From positions 1 through 48,999 of the forward strand of contig JAHJHL010000055.1 of NCBI GenBank assembly GCA_018823905.1: a DNA stretch of 48,999 nucleotides, in the 5' to 3' direction. The notes under the pieces were generated by a model. The model searched no databases. It was given only the letters and a program-made list of their open reading frames with translations, and was not told where the DNA came from. Of this stretch, positions 43,575-48,999 are shown piece by piece. Both the position numbers and the translations under genes were made by a program. How positions within the stretch are numbered: the stretch's first letter is position 1; each line of letters opens with the position of its first letter. Source of the stretch: Alphaproteobacteria bacterium. Its GTDB lineage: Bacteria; Pseudomonadota; Alphaproteobacteria; Sphingomonadales; Sphingomonadaceae.

Positions 43575-44363
43575 ATGGACGAACCGGCGCTCGAATTCGA
43601 GGTGGCGCCGACCGCGCCCGACCATGACGACGCGCTGCAACTGTCGCTCGAAAGCTGGGAAGGGCCGCTCGACCTGCTTCTCACACTCGCGCGCAGCCAG
43701 AAAGTCGATCTCAAGCAGATTTCGATCCTCGCGCTGGTCGAACAATATTTGACTTTCATTGCCGAGGCGCGCGAGCTGAAGCTGGAAGTTGCTGCCGATT
43801 ATCTGGTGATGGCAGCGTGGCTTGCCTACCTCAAATCGGCGCTGCTGCTGCCTAAGGATCCGCTCGAGGAACCCTCGCCTGACGAACTCGCGCTGCGCCT
43901 GCAATTGCGCCTGCAACGTCTGGCGGCGATGCGCGAGGCAGCGGCCCGGTTGCTTGCGCGCGATCGCATCGGTCGCGACGTGTTTCTGCGCGCCAAGCCC
44001 GAGGGACTGCGCGACGTCAAGCTGCGGCGCTGGGATGCCAGCCTTTACGACCTGCTGGCGGCCTATGGGCAGGTCAAGCTGCGCAGCGAGCCTGTTGTGC
44101 ATATGGTGTCGCGGCGCCCGGTGATCACGCTTGACGCCGCGCTTCACCATTTGCAGCGGATGATCGGGATCAAGCTCGACTGGGCCGAACTCGCCGATTT
44201 CCTGCCGCCCGACTATGACGGCCCGCTACGCCGCTCGGCGATTGCGTCGAGCTTTGTCGCCGCGCTCGAACTGGCGCGGCAAGGGCGCGTTGACTTGAAA
44301 CAGGCGGGCGCATTCGAACCGCTTTACCTGAAAGCCGCTGCTATGGGACAATCCGCCGCATGA
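43575..44363 (+). CDS. scpA: Segregation and condensation protein A (kleisin)
   Basis: ScpA bridges SMC and ScpB in the chromosome-condensing complex. The 262-residue protein has the kleisin N-terminus W-E-G-P-L-D-L-L-L-T-L-A-R near residue 27, Y-L-V-M-A-A-W-L-A-Y-L-K-S near 77 and a C-terminal winged helix. The ATG at 43575 is eight bases after the nagZ stop; the four-base overlap with scpB gives coupling. Confidence 0.93.
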   Translation: MDEPALEFEVAPTAPDHDDALQLSLESWEGPLDLLLTLARSQKVDLKQISILALVEQYLTFIAEARELKLEVAADYLVMAAWLAYLKSALLLPKDPLEEPSPDELALRLQLRLQRLAAMREAAARLLARDRIGRDVFLRAKPEGLRDVKLRRWDASLYDLLAAYGQVKLRSEPVVHMVSRRPVITLDAALHHLQRMIGIKLDWAELADFLPPDYDGPLRRSAIASSFVAALELARQGRVDLKQAGAFEPLYLKAAAMGQSAA

Positions 44364-44959
44364 ACCCGATCGACGACCGCGAACGCGCCATTGAAGCGAT
44401 GCTGTTCGCCAGCGACGAGCCGCTCGATCCGCGGCAGATCGTCGCTCGGTTGGGCGACGACTGGAACATCGGCGACGTGCGCGGCTTCATTCAGGCGATT
44501 GCCGCGCGCCATACGGGCAGCGGCATCGAGCTGGTCGAGCGCGGCGGGCATTGGCATTTTCAGACCCCGGCCGATCTGGCGCATCTGCTCCGCCGCGAAC
44601 GTGACGATCCGCGCAAACTGTCGCGCGCCGCCGCCGAAGTGCTGGCAATCGTTGCCTATCACGAGCCGGTCAGCCGCGCCGAGATTGAAGCGATCCGCGG
44701 CGTCCAGACGTCGAAAGGGACTCTAGACGTGTTGATGGAGGCGGAATGGATCGCGCCCGCGGGGCGCCGCGAAGTGCCAGGTCGCCCGCTGATCTACAAG
44801 ACGACCGACGTATTTTTGCAGCATTTTGGCCTTAGCAGCCGCAAGGATTTGCCGGGCATCGACGACCTGCGCGCGGCGGGGCTGCTCGATCCGGTCGACC
44901 TCGCTTTTGACGATGCGATGGGCGAGCTGGACCTAGTAAAAGACGGCGAAGAGGCCTAG
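44360..44959 (+). CDS. scpB: Segregation and condensation protein B
   Basis: Partner of ScpA in the SMC complex. The 199-residue protein has two winged-helix units: I-E-A-M-L-F-A-S-D-E-P-L near residue 10 and L-S-R-A-A-A-E-V-L-A-I-V-A-Y-H-E-P-V near 90, then R-G-V-Q-T-S-K-G-T-L near 112 and G-R-P-L-I-Y-K-T-T near 140. It overlaps scpA by four bases. Confidence 0.95.
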   Translation: MNPIDDRERAIEAMLFASDEPLDPRQIVARLGDDWNIGDVRGFIQAIAARHTGSGIELVERGGHWHFQTPADLAHLLRRERDDPRKLSRAAAEVLAIVAYHEPVSRAEIEAIRGVQTSKGTLDVLMEAEWIAPAGRREVPGRPLIYKTTDVFLQHFGLSSRKDLPGIDDLRAAGLLDPVDLAFDDAMGELDLVKDGEEA

Positions 44960-44983
44960 ATGAGCCTTTCAAGGAGAATTTAG

Positions 44984-45217
44984 ATGGGTAGCTTTAGCAT
45001 CTGGCACTGGCTCGTGGTTGGCATTCTCGTGCTGCTGCTGTTCGGCAAGGGCCGGTTTTCCGATATGATGGGCGATGTCGCCAAGGGAATCAAAAGCTTC
45101 AAAAAGGGTATGGCCGAAGACGAAACGCCGCCCGCCGCGCCGAAGCATATCGAAGGCCAGCGTGCGCCCGATGGCGCCCCAATAACGACGCCAACGGCCG
45201 AGCACGACAAGCTCTGA
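44984..45217 (+). CDS. tatA: Twin-arginine translocase subunit TatA
   Basis: The pore-forming Tat subunit. The 77-residue protein has a short membrane helix (residues 5-22), the F-G-K-G-R hinge near 22-26 and an amphipathic helix with [11 protein letters not shown] near 40. AAGGAG precedes the ATG. It is the first of tatABC. Confidence 0.95.
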   Translation: MGSFSIWHWLVVGILVLLLFGKGRFSDMMGDVAKGIKSFKKGMAEDETPPAAPKHIEGQRAPDGAPITTPTAEHDKL

Positions 45218-45250
45218 TTCTGGTCCGGCGGCGGAGGGAAGCTTTAATCG

Positions 45251-45637
45251 ATGTTCGACGTCGCGCCCACCGAGCTGCTGCTCGTCATCGTGGTGGCTCT
45301 GGTCGTCATCGGTCCGAAAGACCTGCCGAAGGCGATGCGCTTCGTCGGCAAATGGATGGGCAAGGCGCGCGGGATGGCGCGCCATTTCCGCTCCGGGCTC
45401 GACACCATGATGCGCGAGGCCGAACTGGAAGAGCTCGAAAAGCAATGGCGCGAGCAGAATGACGCGATCATGCGCGAATTTCCGCGCATCGACGATGTGA
45501 ACGCGCCGAGCCCCAAACCTGCTGCTGCGCTTGACGCTCCGAGCGAGCAGGAGGCGGACGAAGCCGCTGCGGCGACCGCGCAACCCGAAAACCCTGAAAC
45601 ACATGCGGTACCGCCGCGCGACGGCCCGCTGCCATGA
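45251..45637 (+). CDS. tatB: Twin-arginine translocase subunit TatB
   Basis: Part of the Tat substrate receptor. The 128-residue protein has a membrane helix with E-L-L-L-V-I-V-V-A-L-V-V-I-G-P-K-D-L-P (residues 8-26), a long amphipathic helix to about 75 and an acidic, Ala/Pro-rich tail. It overlaps tatC by four bases (ATGA). Confidence 0.95.
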   Translation: MFDVAPTELLLVIVVALVVIGPKDLPKAMRFVGKWMGKARGMARHFRSGLDTMMREAELEELEKQWREQNDAIMREFPRIDDVNAPSPKPAAALDAPSEQEADEAAAATAQPENPETHAVPPRDGPLP

Positions 45638-46443
45638 CCGCAGAAACCCCGATCACTGCCGGTGAGGATGATGGTGCGGGCGGCAAAATGCCACTGCTCG
45701 ACCATCTGATCGAACTGCGCTCGCGGCTGCTTAAATCGCTGGTCGCGATCGGGCTCGCCTTTGGCGTATGTCTTTATTATGCCGAACCGATTTTCAGCAT
45801 CCTCGTCCAGCCGCTCGTGGCGGCGGGGCAGGGCAAGATCATTTACACCCAGCTGTTCGAGGCGTTCTTTGTCCAGATCAAGGTCGCGCTATTTGCGTCG
45901 ATGATGATCGCCTTTCCGGTGATCGCCAACCAGCTGTGGAAATTCGTCGCACCCGGCCTGTACCGCAAGGAAAAGCGCGCGCTGCTGCCGTTCATTCTGG
46001 CGACCCCGGTGCTGTTCACCGCGGGCGCATGCCTCGCCTATTTCGTGACCGTCCCCGTCGCGTTGAAATTTCTGCTCGGCTTTCAAGGCGATATGGGCGG
46101 AATCGAGCAGGAAGCGCTGCCTTCGGTAGCCAATTACCTCAGCTTCATCATGCAGTTCATCATGGCGTTCGGGATCGCGTTCCTGCTGCCGATCTTTCTG
46201 ATGCTGATCGAACGCTCGGGGCTGGTAACACGCGAGCAGCTAGTATCGGCGCGGCGGTATATGATCGTCGCCGCATTCGCGATCGCCGCCGTCGCGACTC
46301 CGCCCGACATCCTCAGCCAGTTCCTGCTCGCGCTCCCGTTGATCCTGCTTTACGAATTGTCGCTGTTCGCGATCTGGTTTACCCAGCGCCGACGCAAAAC
46401 AGGCGCCGAAGAGGCGCCTGTCGAGCCTCTCGAAGAGGCTTAG
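45634..46443 (+). CDS. tatC: Twin-arginine translocase subunit TatC
   Basis: The core Tat receptor that binds the twin-arginine signal, 269 residues with six membrane helices. The conserved N-terminal M-P-L-L-D-H-L-I-E-L-R-S-R-L-L-K (about residues 15-30) and F-I-K/Q-I-K-V-A-like first loop are present. Tat clients in this window include the PotF-like lipoprotein and the protein at 26458. The last codons encode two hairpins. Confidence 0.96.
   Translation: MTAETPITAGEDDGAGGKMPLLDHLIELRSRLLKSLVAIGLAFGVCLYYAEPIFSILVQPLVAAGQGKIIYTQLFEAFFVQIKVALFASMMIAFPVIANQLWKFVAPGLYRKEKRALLPFILATPVLFTAGACLAYFVTVPVALKFLLGFQGDMGGIEQEALPSVANYLSFIMQFIMAFGIAFLLPIFLMLIERSGLVTREQLVSARRYMIVAAFAIAAVATPPDILSQFLLALPLILLYELSLFAIWFTQRRRKTGAEEAPVEPLEEA
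46400..46440 (+). terminator. Two back-to-back hairpins at the tatC 3' end
   Basis: CAGGCGCC/GGCGCCTG (46400-46407 and 46413-46420, loop GAAGA) and AGCCTCT/AGAGGCT (46424-46430 and 46434-46440, loop CGA) lie in the final tatC codons. No U-tract follows, so they may protect the mRNA 3' end or act as weak terminators. Confidence 0.45.
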
Positions 46444-46464
46444 GGTAAGCGGGGTTAATCCCGA

Positions 46465-46593
46465 TCAGTCGATGGCGTCGCTGCCAGCCTGACCAACCGA
46501 TTCGATGTCGCGGCCAGCACCCTTGACGGTGTTACAGCCGGTGACGACGACACTTGCCAAAACGGCGAGAATGATTGCGCGGAAACTCGTCAT
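46465..46593 (-). CDS. Entericidin A/B-family small lipoprotein
   Basis: A 42-residue lipoprotein: signal M-T-S-F-R-A-I-I-L-A-V-L-A-S-V-V, lipobox V-T-G-C (Cys20), then N-T-V-K-G-A-G-R-D-I-E-S-V-G, the entericidin core. Related ecnAB genes encode membrane-active lipoproteins linked to stress and stationary phase; many alphaproteobacteria carry one. An AGAGG ribosome site precedes the ATG. The upstream 230 bases are strongly structured. Confidence 0.88.
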   Translation of the reverse strand: MTSFRAIILAVLASVVVTGCNTVKGAGRDIESVGQAGSDAID

Positions 46594-46625
46594 TTTTTCA
46601 AACCTCTCTGGATGGGGTGCAAAAT

Positions 46626-46780
46626 GGCCCGGCACGCTTTCGAGGGGGGGGAGGGAAATGCGGGCCGGGCCAATGTTGCTGAGCAGCGCTGCGGGGGGGC
46701 GATGATCGCTGCTCGAATGGGAAACGAGCCAAATGTCGGATAAGTTCCCGAAAAAAATGCGGCCGATAAAATTTTTTTCG
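46626..46780 (-). other. Structured leader or small-RNA region upstream of the entericidin gene
   Basis: Three inverted repeats follow each other: GGCCCGGC/GCCGGGCC (46626-46633, 46664-46671), GAGCAGCG/CGCTGCTC (46681-46688, 46707-46714) and the AT-only-like CGAAAAAAAT/ATTTTTTTCG (46749-46758, 46771-46780). G-runs of seven and eight lie in the first two loops on the plus strand. The AT-rich part is unusual for this genome and could hold a promoter with UP element. This is the only content of 46594-46826 apart from a hairpin GGAATCAA-CTT-TTGATTCC at 46798-46816, just after the mgtE stop. Confidence 0.4.
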
Positions 46781-46826
46781 CATTATTTTTGGGCTGCGGA
46801 ATCAACTTTTGATTCCAATATCTTGC

Positions 46827-48281
46827 TTAGCCCATGGTGGTCAGGCCGCTCGCCACTGCGAGGCCCAGGAAGGCCAGAAAGCCCATGGAGTCGGTGGTCA
46901 TGGTGACAAAGATCGAGCTCGCAACCGCCGGATCCTGATCGAGCCGGTCGAGCAATAGCGGGATCGCCACCCCGGCCACGCCCGCGACAAAGATATTCAC
47001 GACCATCGCCGCGGCGATCACGGCGCCGAGTTGCGGGTTGGCGAACCATATCGCGGTTGCGGTCCCCGCCAGCAGCGCGATCGTCGCGCCGTTGAGCAAG
47101 GCGATTTTCATTTCACGCCAGATGGCGCGCCAGCTGTTCGAATCGGTAAGCTGGTTCATCGCAAGCGCGCGCACCGTCACCGCCAGCGTTTGGGTGCCGG
47201 CGTTGCCGCCGACCCCGGCGACGATGGGCATCAGCGCGGCGAGCGCGACCATCTGTTCGATCGCCCCACCGAAAAAGCCGACAATCGACGATGCGAGCAG
47301 CGCGGTGCCAAGATTGGCGACCAGCCAGCGCACGCGGGCGCTGTACGTCTCGCGGATAGGCTCGTTGATGTCGCCATCACCGGCGCCTGATAGACGGAGA
47401 ATATCCTCGCCCGCCTCTTCCTGAATGATGTGGACGATGTCATCGACCGTGATCATCCCGACCAGTCGTCCACCCTTGTCGACAACCGCGGCCGAAATCA
47501 GCGCATATTTCTGAAAGCGCAGCGCGACCTCCTCCTGGTCCATATCGACCGGAATGAGCGTCTGCTCGCGCTTCATTACATCGCTGATCGCGATGTCGCG
47601 CGGGGTGCGCAATATCCAGCTGAGCTGGCAAGAGCCCACCGGGCGGTGCATCGGATCGACGACAAAGATTTCCCAGAAATCGCTGGTCAGCGTGGTATCT
47701 TCGCGCAGCCGGTCGATGACGTCGCCGACGGTTACATGCTCGGGCACCGCAACCAGGTCACGCTGCATCAGGCGGCCCGCCGATTCCTCGGGGAAGGAGA
47801 GGGCGTCCTCGATCGCGGCGCGATCTTCGGGCTCCATCGCATCGAGCACCGCCTGCTGCTCGTCCGCCTCCATATCCTCGATGATCGCGACGGCATCGTC
47901 GGTATCGAGTTCGGACGCGAGTTCGGCGACTTGCTCGGGTGCCAGCAGGTCGATCAGCTCCTCGCGCACATAATCGTTCATTTCCGCCAGTACGTCTGCG
48001 GACAACATGTTGCCTAGCACCGCGGCCAGCATCGGTCGTTCGTCGCTGCGCGCCAGTTCGAACAGATCGGCGATGTCAGCAGGGTGCAGGCGGCCGATAC
48101 GCTCGCGCGCGGCTTCGCCTTCGCCCGCCTCGGCCAGTTCGATCACGTCGCGGACGAATTTTGGCCTCAACCGGTCGTCTTCGTCGAGCTCGGTTTCGGT
48201 TTCGCGCACCACCGCTTCACGGTCGCGGTCGTCGGTGATGGCTATATCGTCAGTGGAGTGGGAATCTTCGCGGTTATCCAT
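46827..48281 (-). CDS. mgtE: Magnesium transporter MgtE
   Basis: A magnesium channel of the inner membrane, 484 residues. In order: an acidic N domain with L-H-P-A-D-I-A-D-L-F-E-L near residue 65, tandem CBS domains (about 165-290) that gate by Mg2+, and a membrane domain with five helices from about 315. P-I-V-A-G-V-G-G-N-A-G-T-Q near 350 is the pore signature. The ATG at 48281 follows GGGAGGA; upstream codons in frame look non-coding. I see no M-box-like leader. Confidence 0.94.
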   Translation of the reverse strand: MDNREDSHSTDDIAITDDRDREAVVRETETELDEDDRLRPKFVRDVIELAEAGEGEAARERIGRLHPADIADLFELARSDERPMLAAVLGNMLSADVLAEMNDYVREELIDLLAPEQVAELASELDTDDAVAIIEDMEADEQQAVLDAMEPEDRAAIEDALSFPEESAGRLMQRDLVAVPEHVTVGDVIDRLREDTTLTSDFWEIFVVDPMHRPVGSCQLSWILRTPRDIAISDVMKREQTLIPVDMDQEEVALRFQKYALISAAVVDKGGRLVGMITVDDIVHIIQEEAGEDILRLSGAGDGDINEPIRETYSARVRWLVANLGTALLASSIVGFFGGAIEQMVALAALMPIVAGVGGNAGTQTLAVTVRALAMNQLTDSNSWRAIWREMKIALLNGATIALLAGTATAIWFANPQLGAVIAAAMVVNIFVAGVAGVAIPLLLDRLDQDPAVASSIFVTMTTDSMGFLAFLGLAVASGLTTMG

Positions 48282-48447
48282 CGCGCGGTCCTCCCTGTTT
48301 GGGCCGACGACTGCCGGCGGGCCGTGCCTTCCCCCTAGTCGTGGCACTGCCAGTTGGCAACGCCGGGGAGGCGGCTGCGGCAATTAAAGCGTGGCTTTGG
48401 CGCTGTTGATCGCTATGGCACCGCCATTATTTCTACAGGAGCCGAGC

Positions 48448-48897
48448 ATGACCGACCAGACTCTCACCCTTTCGCTGTCGACCGGCGATGTTGTTATCCG
48501 CCTGCGTCCCGACTTGGCGCCGCTGCACGTTGAGCGGATTACCCAGCTTGCCAGCGAAGGCTTTTACGACGGCGTCGTGTTCCACCGGGTTATCCCGGGC
48601 TTTATGGCGCAGGGCGGCGATCCGACCGGTACCGGCATGGGCGGCAGCCCGCTGCCCGACCTTCCCGCCGAATTCAACGCGCAGCCGCATGTCCGGGGCG
48701 TTTGCTCGATGGCGCGGTCGCAGAATCCGAACAGCGCGAACAGCCAGTTCTTCATCTGTTTCGACGACGCGCGCTTTCTCGACAATCAATATACCGCCTG
48801 GGGCGAAGTGATCGAAGGCATGGAAAATGTCGACGCGCTGCCCAAAGGCGAACCGCCGCGCGAGCCGGGCAAGATCGTCAAAGCGACGGTTTCTTAA
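48448..48897 (+). CDS. ppiB: Cyclophilin-type peptidyl-prolyl isomerase
   Basis: A 149-residue cytoplasmic cyclophilin without signal peptide. Active-site Arg is in V-F-H-R-V-I-P-G-F-M-A-Q-G-G-D near residue 48, and N-P-N-S-A-N-S-Q-F-F-I lies near 100. The ATG at 48448 has CAGGAG upstream; an earlier in-frame ATG would add an unlikely hydrophobic extension. It diverges from mgtE and is followed by a family C palindrome. Confidence 0.94.
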   Translation: MTDQTLTLSLSTGDVVIRLRPDLAPLHVERITQLASEGFYDGVVFHRVIPGFMAQGGDPTGTGMGGSPLPDLPAEFNAQPHVRGVCSMARSQNPNSANSQFFICFDDARFLDNQYTAWGEVIEGMENVDALPKGEPPREPGKIVKATVS

Positions 48898-48905
48898 TAT
48901 CTCGT

Positions 48906-48927
48906 CGCCCCCGCCTTCGCGGGGGCG
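48906..48927. terminator. Palindromic repeat family C, minimal copy, between convergent genes
   Basis: CGCCCCCGC (48906-48914) pairs with GCGGGGGCG (48919-48927) around CTTC. It is a short form of the repeat embedded in glyS and sits nine bases after the ppiB stop, facing a convergent gene. It probably serves as a hairpin terminator on both strands. Confidence 0.7.
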
Positions 48928-48934
48928 CCAATCA

Positions 48935-48999
48935 TCAATCCCCGATGAACCCGTTCAATCGCTCACACGCCGCGATCCAGTCGGCTTTAAACTCCTGGA
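48935..48999 (-). CDS. C-terminal end of an unidentified protein
   Basis: Read leftward from the window edge, an open frame of 20 codons ends at TGA (48937-48935). It encodes Q-E-F-K-A-D-W-I-A-A-C-E-R-L-N-G-F-I-G-D, a plausible helical C-terminus. It is too short to identify; the repeat before it supports a convergent gene end. Confidence 0.5.
   Translation of the reverse strand, partial: QEFKADWIAACERLNGFIGD

Noticed and set aside
48282..48447. Magnesium riboswitch (M-box or similar) in the mgtE leader
   Set aside because: I see only short unrelated inverted repeats and none of the conserved blocks, and the leader is short.
1..48999. CRISPR arrays, prophage or defence islands
   Set aside because: No regularly spaced identical repeats with spacers, no phage structural genes, and no nuclease, helicase or toxin-antitoxin pairs were seen.

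Overview
The window looks like chromosomal DNA of a sphingomonad alphaproteobacterium (Sphingopyxis/Sphingomonas-like). The reasons are the high GC content, the protein sequences, the argS-SPOR-nagZ-scpAB-tatABC gene order, the tandem DUF1214/DUF1254 genes, an extra IF-1 gene next to cspA, and dispersed palindromic repeats. This placement is inference. I see no prophage, transposase, integrase, CRISPR array or rRNA. No gap between genes exceeds about 260 bases.

Layout. 1-3.4 kb: the start of an XRE-type regulator behind a three-unit 21-bp operator-like array, then glyQ-glyS. 3.4-8.4 kb: ppdK, a DUF1214/DUF1254 pair, tRNA-Arg(ACG) and a methyltransferase. 8.5-12.8 kb: glucokinase, a PuuD-like hydrolase, a putrescine-type aminotransferase and a DUF808 membrane protein. 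12.9-24 kb: a long leftward polyamine operon (GS-like gene, PuuB-like oxidase, GSAM-like aminotransferase, second GS-like gene, PotF-H-I-G transporter) with a divergent omega-aminotransferase. 23.9-24.9 kb: a leftward run of four small genes (cspA, infA paralogue, a 46-residue and a 79-residue protein). 25-28 kb: a PhoR-like histidine kinase, a small Tat-exported protein and an FAH-family hydrolase. 28-35 kb: a tad/cpa pilus operon (cpaA-B-C-D-E, tadB, tadC) that lacks the cpaF/tadA ATPase. 35-39 kb: a DAO-type oxidase, a DUF1508 protein and ispH-thrB-rnhA. 39-46.5 kb: a lipoprotein, then argS, a SPOR protein, nagZ, scpA, scpB and tatABC. 46.5-49 kb: an entericidin-like peptide, mgtE, ppiB and the tail of one more gene.

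How parts fit together. The polyamine genes form a coherent import and gamma-glutamylation route: uptake by PotFGHI, ligation by PuuA-like enzymes, oxidation by PuuB, transamination, and hydrolysis by PuuD. No PuuC aldehyde dehydrogenase is present. The polyamine-binding protein carries a twin-arginine signal plus lipobox, and a complete tatABC operon lies about 28 kb away.

The most unusual signals are a perfect palindromic repeat read in frame inside glyS, a low-GC mosaic block in the same gene, the missing cpaF in the pilus operon, a probable one-base frameshift at the start of the SPOR gene, a TTG-started IF-1 paralogue in a small-protein operon, and the 21-bp operator-like array. I did not find a clearly new defence or biosynthetic system.
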